Part shown: one piece after another, positions 45,137 through 54,583 of the stretch
Layout of the letters: every line of letters starts with the position of its first letter
Numbering within the stretch: position 1 is the first letter of the stretch
Origin: Halobacillus_B sp963739045
Lineage (GTDB): Bacteria > Bacillota > Bacilli > Bacillales > Halobacillaceae
Length of the DNA: 64,000 nucleotides
Direction of reading: 5' to 3'
Assembly: GCA_963739045.1 (NCBI GenBank)
Contig: CAVTYY010000003.1
Coordinates: 21,548-85,547 of the forward strand
Program-made: the position numbers and the translations under genes
The notes under the pieces: model-generated
What the model was told of the DNA's origin: nothing
What the model saw: the letters and a program-made list of their open reading frames with translations, nothing else
Databases searched by the model: none

Positions 45137-46069
45137 ATGGAATTAACGGCAGGAAAAAAACGAGGATTACAGCAAATTTCGGATGAAAATAATATCATTA
45201 TCGCAACAGCTATGGATCAACGAGGCTCGCTCGGCAAAATGATCCGCAGCTATAATGAAAGTATTTCTTATGCAGAAGGACTGCAGCAGTTCAAAGCAGG
45301 GGTCAGTGAAGTGCTGGGCAATTCATCTTCTTCACTCTTACTGGATCCCGAATATGGGTGGGAAGCGACTGAAAAGCTCAGCAAAGACATCGGGCTCATT
45401 ATGGCGTATGAGAAAACCGGCTATGATGCTAATGAGAAGGGCCGTCTGCCTAATCTGGTGGATGAATGGTCTGTTCAAGACCTAGTCAACGAAGGCGTCA
45501 GCGCCCTGAAACTATTAGTCTATTATGATCATAAAGAAGAAGAGAAGTTTAATCGAATCAAGAAAACATTGATTAAACGAGTCGGAGATGAATGTAAGCA
45601 GAATGATCTTCTGTTTATATTAGAGCCTGTTTCTTACAGCGCTCAAGGACTGGATGCAAAGAGTCCTGAGTTTGCGAAAGAAAAGCCAGCCATTATTGAG
45701 TATTTTATGGAAGAGTTTTCGAAAGAAGAATACAGCATTGATTTGCTGAAAGTGGAAGTGCCGGTCGCAATTTACCATATCGAAGGCTACGATCACCATG
45801 AGAAATATTCCCCTGTCTTTACTAAAGAACAGGCGGCAGCCCTGTATTTAAAATGTTCGGAGTTAAGCAAGGTGCCGTTTATTTATTTAAGCGGCGGCGT
45901 GACGAACGAGCAGTTTATTGAAACCCTGTATTTTGCAAGAGATTCGAAGGCCAAGTTTAGCGGCGTGCTCTGCGGCAGAGCGACGTGGAAGGATGGCATT
46001 CGCATTTTTGCAGAAGACGGAGCGGCATCGTTCCACGATTGGCTGAAGTCAGACGGATGGACAACTTAA
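45137..46069 (+). CDS. lacD: tagatose-1,6-bisphosphate aldolase, frame disturbed near the end
   Basis: 310 residues of a LacD-type class I aldolase: MELTAGKKRGLQQISDENNIIIATAMDQRGSLGKM at the start, LLLDPEYGW, SALKLLVYYDHKEE (Lys of the Schiff base) and FIYLSGGVTNEQF. The frame ends early (SDGWTT); the other frame from 46057 reads MDNLKKVTEATKAAATSW and continues to a TAG at 46134, which is the normal family C-terminus. So a one-base indel near 46055 has cut the last 22 or so residues. It splits tagatose-1,6-bisphosphate (or fructose-1,6-bisphosphate) into DHAP and glyceraldehyde-3-phosphate. Confidence 0.9.
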   Translation: MELTAGKKRGLQQISDENNIIIATAMDQRGSLGKMIRSYNESISYAEGLQQFKAGVSEVLGNSSSSLLLDPEYGWEATEKLSKDIGLIMAYEKTGYDANEKGRLPNLVDEWSVQDLVNEGVSALKLLVYYDHKEEEKFNRIKKTLIKRVGDECKQNDLLFILEPVSYSAQGLDAKSPEFAKEKPAIIEYFMEEFSKEEYSIDLLKVEVPVAIYHIEGYDHHEKYSPVFTKEQAAALYLKCSELSKVPFIYLSGGVTNEQFIETLYFARDSKAKFSGVLCGRATWKDGIRIFAEDGAASFHDWLKSDGWTT

Positions 46070-46163
46070 AGAAAGTAACAGAGGCAACGAAAGCGGCAGC
46101 TACTTCATGGACGTATTTCACAGACAAAGTATAGGATTTCGCTGAGGCGGAACAAACCTCAGA

Positions 46164-46198
46164 AAACCCGAACCTTTTATACAGGGGTTCGGGTTTTT
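46164..46198 (+). terminator. rho-independent terminator of the sugar operon
   Basis: An 11-base perfect stem (aaacccgaacc/ggttcgggttt) followed by T-run, 30 bases after the true lacD stop. Confidence 0.9.
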
Positions 46199-46380
46199 GT
46201 GGTTTCTTTAAATGAAGATAACGCTGTGTCCAACTCCATTAGTATGAAATCGCACTAAGGAATGAACCATCTTCTATGTTTTGAAAATAAGAAGATAGAA
46301 AATATATGGAAAAATATATAAAAAAATGAAACTTTTAGCGCGGTCAATCGTCTCAAGAGGTACAGGAAAGGATGATGAAT

Positions 46381-46683
46381 ATGAAGAATCTAGCCACTAT
46401 TGGAGGAGTCCTCGGAATTCTAATTTCCATCACCGCACAGTTATTTGCGGTTATTGATGATTCATATACCTTTGGAAACATCTGGTTCTTAGGAGTATTC
46501 GCAGGAATGCTTAGTATTATTGGTGCGGCCATGCTCAACAAAAATAAAAAAATGGGAAGTATCTTATTAATCGTTTCTAGCATAATCGGCTATTATGGAA
46601 TTGGTTTTCTTTATTTACTGCCAGGGTTAATAACGTTATTTATCGGGATGTATATGCAATTTAGAAGGGAATACAGCCACTAG
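46381..46683 (+). CDS. hypothetical membrane protein
   Basis: 100 residues (MKNLATIGGVLGILISITAQ) with three to four hydrophobic helices, of the DUF4064-like style but not certain. ATG at 46381 has AGGAAAGG upstream; earlier in-frame ATG at 46372 is too close. Confidence 0.75.
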   Translation: MKNLATIGGVLGILISITAQLFAVIDDSYTFGNIWFLGVFAGMLSIIGAAMLNKNKKMGSILLIVSSIIGYYGIGFLYLLPGLITLFIGMYMQFRREYSH

Positions 46684-46816
46684 TTAGATTAATAAAAGTT
46701 CATAAATTCAAGGAATAAGCACTGACCATAATGGTTTGTGCTTTTTTGTGCGGAGTTGTAAATTAATCTTTTTAGGTGTAAAATTACACTTAATTAAAAA
46801 CGCGAGGAGAGGTACC

Positions 46817-47116
46817 ATGTTTAAGTCCAAACGAGTGATCCTATTTATAGTAATGATCCCTGTGTTTATGTACAGTTTCTTTTTCACTGCAGCCACAGGT
46901 TCTTATCTTCAATTAGAGGATGATTGGAAAGAACACACGGTTTTTACTTCTTCATCGGTAACAGATCCACATGGAATTAATGAAATAGATAAGGTAATTT
47001 ATGCTTTTCACATTCAGCCCTTCATTTCAATCGTTTTCATCATATCATTGATCGTATTAGCAAGTGGGCTCATGGTATGGATTCGAAATATCATTCGTCG
47101 AATAATTGCATCTTGA
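46817..47116 (+). CDS. YjdJ-like (DUF4306) membrane protein
   Basis: 99 residues (MFKSKRVILFIVMIPVFMYS). Two membrane helices surround an extracellular loop (LEDDWKEHTVFTSSSVTDPHGINEIDKVIYAFHIQPFIS) that resembles Bacillus YjdJ. Function unknown. GAGGAGAGG precedes ATG at 46817. Confidence 0.78.
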   Translation: MFKSKRVILFIVMIPVFMYSFFFTAATGSYLQLEDDWKEHTVFTSSSVTDPHGINEIDKVIYAFHIQPFISIVFIISLIVLASGLMVWIRNIIRRIIAS

Positions 47117-47217
47117 TAAGAGAAAATAAAGCAGGAGTTTAAGACAATTTATCGAATATACATACTTGAATACATGTAAGCGTTTCATTCAAAATTCATA
47201 ATCATGAGGAGGCCGTT

Positions 47218-47613
47218 ATGGGAAGAGTCGTTCATTTTGAAATTCACGTAGATGACATGGATCGTGCGATGAAGTTTTATGGTGAGGTGTTTAACTGGAA
47301 GTTTGAAGACTGGAGCGAGTTTGCAGGGATGCCTTATCAAGGAGCGGTTACCGGCGATGAAAGTGAGATGGGTATTAACGGAGCCTTGATGCAGCGTCAG
47401 GGTCACCCTCCAGAAGTTAACCAGGCAGTGAATGGCTTTGCTTGTACTCTGGGCGTGGAAGATTTCGATGAGACTGCGGCAAAGGTTACGGAGCATGGCG
47501 GCAGAGTGGCCATGGAAAAATATGCGCTGCCGGGAATGGCCTGGCAGGGATACTTTATTGATACCGAAGGAAATATTTTCGGTATTCACCAGCCGGATGA
47601 AAACGCCAAATAA
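47218..47613 (+). CDS. VOC family protein
   Basis: 131 residues, ATG after GAGGAGG. Two VOC modules: GRVVHFEIHVDDMDRAMKFYGEVFNW, and GFACTLGVEDFDETAAKVTEHGG followed by GMAWQGYFIDTEGNIFGIHQ. This is the family often called glyoxalase/bleomycin resistance-like. Substrate unknown. Confidence 0.92.
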   Translation: MGRVVHFEIHVDDMDRAMKFYGEVFNWKFEDWSEFAGMPYQGAVTGDESEMGINGALMQRQGHPPEVNQAVNGFACTLGVEDFDETAAKVTEHGGRVAMEKYALPGMAWQGYFIDTEGNIFGIHQPDENAK

Positions 47614-47671
47614 CCGCTATTATTTAAGAGGAAGACCGTCGAGAAGCGGGACGACCAAACAGAAATTGGGA

Positions 47672-47710
47672 AAACACCTCCGAGAGATTCAATCATTCGG
47701 AGGTGTTTAT
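47672..47710 (+). terminator. terminator hairpin
   Basis: A 12-base perfect stem (aaacacctccga/tcggaggtgttt) with an A-run before and T-rich end, between the convergent VOC and CXXC_20 genes. Confidence 0.75.
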
Positions 47711-47724
47711 TATGTAGTCTAATG

Positions 47725-48045
47725 CTATTTGGTTTCTTCTAAGAAGTGATCTGACGCAACTGATTTATATTTCATTAGATAAGGGAGTGGTAAAGAAGTC
47801 AAAACAAAATAAATAATAGCGAAGGTTACAATAAAAAGCTGTGAAAGTTCTAACTTTGAATTAGCGAAAGGAATAAAGAGAGCAATTGGAATGATAAAAA
47901 GACTATTTATTAGTCGAGAATAGAAATATAGTCTGTGTTTTTGTCCGCATTCTTTGCAAAGGATAGGCTTATAGTTCATCCACAAGGATAAATAAATATG
48001 AGTCCAACTAAATGGTTGGCCGCAATTTTGGCATTTCTGAATCAA
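47725..48045 (-). CDS. CXXC_20_CXXC-type membrane protein (TIGR04104)
   Basis: 106 residues, TTG start with GGGAGGTGGAG upstream. The N-terminal two CxxC pairs (CQNCGQPF and CKECGQKH, about 21 residues apart) define the TIGR04104 class of putative zinc-finger proteins, and two membrane helices follow. Role unknown. Confidence 0.88.
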   Translation of the reverse strand: MIQKCQNCGQPFSWTHIYLSLWMNYKPILCKECGQKHRLYFYSRLINSLFIIPIALFIPFANSKLELSQLFIVTFAIIYFVLTSLPLPYLMKYKSVASDHFLEETK

Positions 48046-48194
48046 GTCAACTCCACCTCCCGCATGATAAAAGATGCTTCTATTTGGAAATTATTTATAA
48101 TTGAAGTTTAACATAAGTCGGTTCTGCTGAGAAAGGGGAGCTGCTCTTGGTTGATCGTCTTCTAGAAGAAAGGCGATCCCGTCCTTCCAAAAAA

Positions 48195-48240
48195 ATAAAA
48201 ACCAACAGAACCCCCTCTGAATAAGGAAGTTCTGTTGGTT
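48195..48240 (-). terminator. terminator of gnd
   Basis: Perfect 12-base stem aaccaacagaac/gttctgttggtt. The minus strand continues with a T-run (tttttattttttt). It is 56 bases after the gnd stop. Confidence 0.9.
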
Positions 48241-48295
48241 ACTTTCACGCTTGAGGGGTAGAACCTTGTACTCTAAAATCTCTTCTATGGCAATT

Positions 48296-49714
<1,419 letters not shown>

Positions 49715-50080
49715 TTCGATTCGACTCCTTTGGTATGTACAAATTTTTGAAAAATTATTTCTTCTTAGTTTGTATTATACATAAAAAAATTTTCTTGTAA
49801 ATGTAAGGTGAGGGGAATTTTTTTTCAATGTTTGGGGAGAAAGACGTCAAACCAGTTGAGGCATCAAGGTTTTGTAGGTGATCAATTATCCAAAATAGGA
49901 CAAATTTACTTTTTTTTGAAACCTGATAGCGTACTTGTTAGTCCTAAGAGAAGAAAGGGAGGGAAGAGCATGGGAGACCTATGAGAATAAAACCTAAGAA
50001 AAGGATCATATTCCAAAGGTAAGGACCAAGAACCAGGGGGTTACTAATTGTGGAAGTCCCTGTCTTAGTCCAGTCCTCAT
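49715..50080. other. intergenic region upstream of gnd
   Basis: 366 bases with no ORF that I support. It should carry the gnd promoter on the minus strand. A few A/T runs are present and no repeats. Confidence 0.5.
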
Positions 50081-50266
50081 CTATTCATTAGTTGTTTCAT
50101 AGTGTCTTAGTTTGTAAGCTTTATAAATAATTGTGCCGACATAGCCTAACCCAACTACGATATAAAAAATCCTCATGACCGCACCATCGCTGGAGGAAGG
50201 AAAATAAAAGAAGCTAAACAAGCCAAAAAGAATGATGATTCCAATGAAATCTACTATTCGATTCAA
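50081..50266 (-). CDS. small membrane protein
   Basis: 61 residues from a TTG at 50266 (MNRIVDFIGIIILFGLFSFF) with two hydrophobic helices and a basic/acidic tail (YKLRHYETTNE). The ribosome site (AGAAG) is weak, so the start is uncertain. Confidence 0.55.
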   Translation of the reverse strand: MNRIVDFIGIIILFGLFSFFYFPSSSDGAVMRIFYIVVGLGYVGTIIYKAYKLRHYETTNE

Positions 50267-50460
50267 CTTCTAATTTTTAAACATATTAAACTTCCAATCC
50301 AACTGAACGCAGTGCTCGTCCAATCACTGTGTTTAATTTAGGTCACGACTTAACCTGAAATATAATGGTTTCGTTCCTTAAATAGTAATACAATCAGTTA
50401 TCAATTGTAAAATTTTACCTTAATTTAGTTCTGCAGAAGCAAGATTCAGGATAAAGAAGT

Positions 50461-50502
50461 CAGCCAGGTCCCCGATGCTTTACGGCAGCAGGACCCTGGC
50501 TG
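50461..50502 (-). terminator. terminator of the glycerate operon
   Basis: Stem cagccaggtcc/ggaccctggctg (one bulge) directly after the GntP-type gene on the minus strand, with a T-rich tail (acttcttta). Confidence 0.65.
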
Positions 50503-50506
50503 AATG

Positions 50507-51865
50507 TTATACAAATATAAACCATAAAATCGATGTGACAATAATAGCGGCAATTCCCTGCAGCAGCGTACCCATGGTCTGAGCTTTATACGCTTGGGTA
50601 ATTGACATACCGCTAAACTCTTTAACCACCCAGAAATAACTGTCATTCACGTGAGAAACGACCATCGCTCCTGCACCGACCGCCATGACTACCAGGGAAA
50701 GAGGGACGGCTCCGTCAATACCGATTTGCGTTAGCAGCGGAGCAATGAGAGTGGATGTTATGACAATGGCGGCGGTGGAAGAACCTTGAGCACTTTTCAA
50801 CGCTGCGGCAATGATGAAGGGGATGAAGATAAACAGCGCCCCTGAAGCTAGATCATTATTGCCGATACCTTTGATAATTTCTGCCACACTGGTCGATTTG
50901 ATGACGGATCCGAACGCACCGCCAGCTCCGGTAATTAATAGAATCGGAGCGGCTTCTTTAATCCCGTGTCCTACCCATTGGGTTAACGTTTCCTCATCGT
51001 ATTTGGGAAGGAGCGTAAAGGCGAACAGCACACCGACAAGTAAAGCGACAACCGGCGCCCCAAGGAACAAGAAGAAGCTGAAGATGCCGCCTTCCCACCC
51101 GGCAAAAGTAATCACCGAGCTGAAGGCGATGAGCAGGATTGGAATGAAGATCGGCGCAAATGCCTTCGGAGTGGAGGGCATATCGCCAAATCCGCTCACG
51201 ACCTCATTGTAATCATACATCGAGGAATCTTCATCGCTCTCAATATGAATCTTTGGACCGGCTTTGATGGCCCAAATGTACCCAACTATAACGGTGGGGA
51301 TGGCTACAATTAATCCAAAGAGAATGACCGTACCTAAGTAATTTTCAGCTCCTATGTTGCCTGCAGCAGCAATCGGACCTGGCGTCGGCGGTACCAGGGT
51401 ATGGGTAGCAAAGAGACCGGTCGATAAGGCAATCGCCATCGACGCCACTGTTACGTTCGCTTTATTTGCAAGCGCTTTCTTTAATGAGGACAAAATAACA
51501 TAGCCAGAATCACAGAAGACAGGGATGCTGACCAGCGAACCGATAATACTCATCGCCAGCTGCGGCCGTTTCTCCCCAACGATTCGCAGCACCACTTCTG
51601 CCATTCTAAGGGCAGCACCTGACTTTTCTAAAATCACACCGATAATCGTTCCGAAGACAATGACGAGGCCGATGCCTCCCATCAGCCCTCCGAAACCTCC
51701 GTTAATGGCTTCTACTACATCACTTAACGGCAGCCCGGCCACGATACCGATGCCAAAGGCGCCAATTAATAAGGAAAGAAAGGGATGAAGATTAAATTTT
51801 GCAGTGGCCAAAATCACAAATAAGACACCTAATACAATGACGAGAATAAGTCCAAATCCGTCCAT
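50507..51865 (-). CDS. GntP-family permease, probably for glycerate
   Basis: 452 residues with about 12 membrane helices. GLLMGGIGLVIVFGTIIGVILEKSGAALRMAE, PPTPGPIAAA and SSTAAIVITSTLIAPLL are the hallmark regions of gluconate:H+ symporters. The adjacent glycerate kinase and sugar-diacid regulator suggest that the substrate is glycerate. It starts 12 bases after the kinase stop, in one operon with the kinase. Confidence 0.93.
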   Translation of the reverse strand: MDGFGLILVIVLGVLFVILATAKFNLHPFLSLLIGAFGIGIVAGLPLSDVVEAINGGFGGLMGGIGLVIVFGTIIGVILEKSGAALRMAEVVLRIVGEKRPQLAMSIIGSLVSIPVFCDSGYVILSSLKKALANKANVTVASMAIALSTGLFATHTLVPPTPGPIAAAGNIGAENYLGTVILFGLIVAIPTVIVGYIWAIKAGPKIHIESDEDSSMYDYNEVVSGFGDMPSTPKAFAPIFIPILLIAFSSVITFAGWEGGIFSFFLFLGAPVVALLVGVLFAFTLLPKYDEETLTQWVGHGIKEAAPILLITGAGGAFGSVIKSTSVAEIIKGIGNNDLASGALFIFIPFIIAAALKSAQGSSTAAIVITSTLIAPLLTQIGIDGAVPLSLVVMAVGAGAMVVSHVNDSYFWVVKEFSGMSITQAYKAQTMGTLLQGIAAIIVTSILWFIFV

Positions 51866-51877
51866 ACGCTCACTCCT

Positions 51878-53002
51878 TTACTTATTTTGAATCAAAACAC
51901 GGGCGAGCTGATGAGTCGCCTGATACAAATAATCTTCTGCGTTTACTAGGCACTCTTCCAGTGACTTCGGTCCGGGGGCGATCGAGAAGCAGCCAGTGAA
52001 AAAGCGGTTCAGAGGAGCAAGATCACCGTCTAAACTGCCGGACAATAAATAGACAGGCTTGTCGAAACGGCTGGCAGTCTCAGCAACATAACCAGGCGCT
52101 TTGCCATAGAGCGTTTGTTCATCGCTCTGTCCTTCTCCCGTTATCACAATATCCGCTTCCTGGATGGCCGCGTCTAAATGAATGGCTTCAGCGACGAGCT
52201 TCGCCCCGGACCTTAATTCCGCTCCTATAGCGAGAAAAGCAAAGCCGAGTCCGCCTGCGGCTCCGGCTCCTGGCAAGTGCATAAGCTCTTTTCCACATGC
52301 CGCTTCTACCAAATGACCATAAATGGCTAACTGCTGATCGTAGGCTTCAATCTGATCTGGATCAGCCCCCTTTTGCGGACCATACACATAGCTCGCGCCA
52401 CGTTCTCCGGTCAATGGGTTGTCCACATCAGATGCTACCTGAATCGTGCATTCCTGAAGACGTGAATCGAGAGTAGTGAAATCAACTCGGCTGATTCGAA
52501 ACAAATCCTTACCAAACAAGCCGACTTCTTCATCCTGGTCATCGAACGCTTTCATGCCGAGTGCCTGCAGCATGCCGAAGCCTCCGTCGTTGGTTGAGCT
52601 CCCGCCAATGGCCATAATAAAATCACGATGACCTTGATCGAGGGCATGACGGATAGCTTCACCAATGCCAGAGGTCGTAGTCAGATCTGGATTGCGTTTG
52701 CCATCAGGAACTAGAGGAAGTCCTGCGATCGCAGCAATTTCAATCACGGTGCGGTTATCTTCCAGGTGAATGTACTCACTTTCCCTTCTTTCACCTAGCG
52801 GACCCGTACAGGTAATGGATACTTTCGTATGCGAAGCGGCTTTGGATAAAGCATCGAGCGTATTTTCCCCGCCGTCCGCCATGGGCTTCAACAGCGCTTC
52901 AAAGCTGGGATCTGCCGATTGAAAGGCGCGTGCCATTGTTTCTGCCACTTTCCCGGAGGATAAACTCCCTTTATAGGAATCCGGTGCGAATAAAACTTTC
53001 AT
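51878..53002 (-). CDS. glxK: glycerate kinase, GlxK/GarK type
   Basis: 374 residues. Phosphorylates glycerate with ATP. The class signatures APDSYKGSLSS at the start, MADGGENTLDAL, and AIGGSSTNDGGFGMLQALG are complete, and LPGAGAAGGLGFAF is a further conserved segment. It is the first gene of a kinase-permease operon and is preceded by the CdaR-type regulator, as in known glycerate/sugar-diacid loci. Confidence 0.94.
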   Translation of the reverse strand: MKVLFAPDSYKGSLSSGKVAETMARAFQSADPSFEALLKPMADGGENTLDALSKAASHTKVSITCTGPLGERRESEYIHLEDNRTVIEIAAIAGLPLVPDGKRNPDLTTTSGIGEAIRHALDQGHRDFIMAIGGSSTNDGGFGMLQALGMKAFDDQDEEVGLFGKDLFRISRVDFTTLDSRLQECTIQVASDVDNPLTGERGASYVYGPQKGADPDQIEAYDQQLAIYGHLVEAACGKELMHLPGAGAAGGLGFAFLAIGAELRSGAKLVAEAIHLDAAIQEADIVITGEGQSDEQTLYGKAPGYVAETASRFDKPVYLLSGSLDGDLAPLNRFFTGCFSIAPGPKSLEECLVNAEDYLYQATHQLARVLIQNK

Positions 53003-53106
53003 ATAAGGTCCCCCTAGAAAAAATTGCTTACTTTAATTGAAACGAATCTTGCTGTGATAAACAATTGATAAAATGAACAAAAATTCAGAAAATAGAAAGC
53101 GGATAC

Positions 53107-53122
53107 TTGTGCAAATGCACAA
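53107..53122. promoter_or_regulatory. palindrome between cdaR and glxK, candidate CdaR operator
   Basis: Perfect 7-base arms ttgtgca/tgcacaa with a 2-base spacer, lying directly after the cdaR stop and 105 bases before glxK. Its place suits regulator binding upstream of the kinase-permease operon. Confidence 0.5.
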
Positions 53123-53123
53123 A

Positions 53124-54170
53124 TTACTGGTTAATTAAAATACTTTGCAGCAGGATAGCCTCTCTAAAATTCCTGGGATCCAAGCCCACCTTCTTCGTGA
53201 TTTGATCCAGCCGGTAAATCAGCGTATTCCGATGAATATGCAAGTGATCGGCGGTTTGGTTCGTTTTCAGGTTATAGGTGAAATAACTTTCCAGCGTCAG
53301 GAGATAGGAATGCTCGAGCTGAAACAGGCGGCTCCGATAAACTTCGGTAATTTCCTGATAGACGTGTGAGTTTTTACGGTAAAGTAATCGCTCCATTTTC
53401 AAAGCGTCGCTATAGACAATCTCCCCTTGTCTTCCAGCGATTTCAAGGCAAGCTTTTGCCTGCTGAAACGAGCGGCGAATTCCAGAAACGGCATAGCCAG
53501 GTTCGCCGACACTGATTTTTACTGTGGAGAGCTTAGGTAAGTCCTTATGCTTCTGAGGCAAAGGGGCGATCACCATGTCTTCCTGGTAAGGCAAGACGAA
53601 GAGAGGATCATGGGAATCAAGGATCTGGCGCAGCTCTTCGGAAAGCTGAAAAGGCTGCTTGGATTGAAAAATGGCTACTCGAAAACTTTTATGTACATCC
53701 ACCCGCAGCGTATATTCTGCTTCTCTTGCAAGTTCTTCCGTATTAAATTCATCCTGAGAGAGCAGCTGCTGCAGCCAGTGACTCCATTGCCGCTCTTGAT
53801 AAAAGGCTTGTCTTTGGAGAAAGATTTGTTCTAAAGCAATTTCCACCGACCCTTGTGTCATGCCGGCTGCCTGAGTGACTTGATCCGGTTCTCCTGTTAA
53901 ACCTACGACACCGGCAAGTTTTCCACGATGAAAGATAGGCAGATTTGCTCCTGGCTTGACGTTTAAGTAACGGTCAAGGTCACCGGCGGTAATGAATTGC
54001 GGCTCTCCCGTATCAATAACCGTCTGCGCCCCGCCGTGAAGCTGGTTCACTCGTGTTGAATCCGTGCTGGCTACAATGATGCCCTGGGCGTTCATCAAAT
54101 TAATAGGCACGGTGATGTAGGCGGATAAGCGATGGATAATTTCCTGTCCGAGTTGTTCAGTTAGTTCCAT
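53124..54170 (-). CDS. cdaR: CdaR-family sugar-diacid regulator
   Basis: 348 residues (ATG at 54170, AAAGGAG upstream). The N-terminal sugar-diacid recognition domain (LGQEIIHRLSAYITVPINLMNAQGIIVAS to PIFHRGKLAGVVGLTG) and the C-terminal PucR-type HTH (TADHLHIHRNTLIYRLDQITKKVGLDPRNF) are full. CdaR activates glucarate, galactarate and glycerate genes. Here it sits just upstream of glxK and the permease gene, so it probably controls them. An ATG at 54209 gives a longer, less likely form. Confidence 0.93.
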   Translation of the reverse strand: MELTEQLGQEIIHRLSAYITVPINLMNAQGIIVASTDSTRVNQLHGGAQTVIDTGEPQFITAGDLDRYLNVKPGANLPIFHRGKLAGVVGLTGEPDQVTQAAGMTQGSVEIALEQIFLQRQAFYQERQWSHWLQQLLSQDEFNTEELAREAEYTLRVDVHKSFRVAIFQSKQPFQLSEELRQILDSHDPLFVLPYQEDMVIAPLPQKHKDLPKLSTVKISVGEPGYAVSGIRRSFQQAKACLEIAGRQGEIVYSDALKMERLLYRKNSHVYQEITEVYRSRLFQLEHSYLLTLESYFTYNLKTNQTADHLHIHRNTLIYRLDQITKKVGLDPRNFREAILLQSILINQ

Positions 54171-54275
54171 GGGAGTGGCTCCTTTCCTTGATGAGAAGCT
54201 TGATTTCATTAGCGTTTTTTACAATTTCCTAGATAGAGTTGAATCTATCTAGTCTTATCCTATCATGATAGAGGA

Positions 54276-54449
54276 ATGAAAGTTTCTGGGGAAGAAACTG
54301 TAGGTAGAAGCGTCTTGCTGGGGAATGGTAGGCTTGTTCCTCTATTAGAGTCTTGTCATCGCTTGGAAACTTCGATAGAGAGAATGGACGAATTTAAGAA
54401 GCTTTTGAAGGTCTATGATCGAACAGATCATGGCAGTGAATTCTATTAA
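54276..54449 (+). CDS. possible small ORF, 57 residues
   Basis: MKVSGEETVGRSVLLGNGRL and ends TDHGSEFY. Soluble and charged. GAGGA touches the ATG, so spacing is poor. It is divergent from cdaR. Coding is uncertain. Confidence 0.22.
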   Translation: MKVSGEETVGRSVLLGNGRLVPLLESCHRLETSIERMDEFKKLLKVYDRTDHGSEFY

Positions 54450-54521
54450 GCGGATTGAAACTCTAGAATCATAATTTTTATGTTTTCATTTATCGTCAAT
54501 CTTGATAACTTCACTGAATTT

Positions 54522-54560
54522 AAAAAGAGAAAGCGCGGCCGTCATACTGCGCTCTCTCTA
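54522..54560 (-). terminator. terminator of the beta-helix gene
   Basis: Stem agagaaagcgc/gcgctctctct with a T-run on the minus strand (tttttaaa), 24 bases downstream of the stop at 54584. Confidence 0.8.
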
Positions 54561-54583
54561 GAATCTTTCTATGCCAAAACCTA

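Larger units (their letters stand above)
54171..54583. other. intergenic region between cdaR and the beta-helix gene
   Basis: 413 bases with the cdaR promoter region, a 12-base perfect palindrome ctatcatgatag (54260-54271), a possible small plus-strand ORF (54276-54449) and the terminator of the beta-helix gene. Confidence 0.6.

Noticed and set aside
46353..46583. 76-codon minus-strand ORF opposite the membrane protein gene
   Set aside because: It is the antisense shadow of the gene at 46381, which has a ribosome site.
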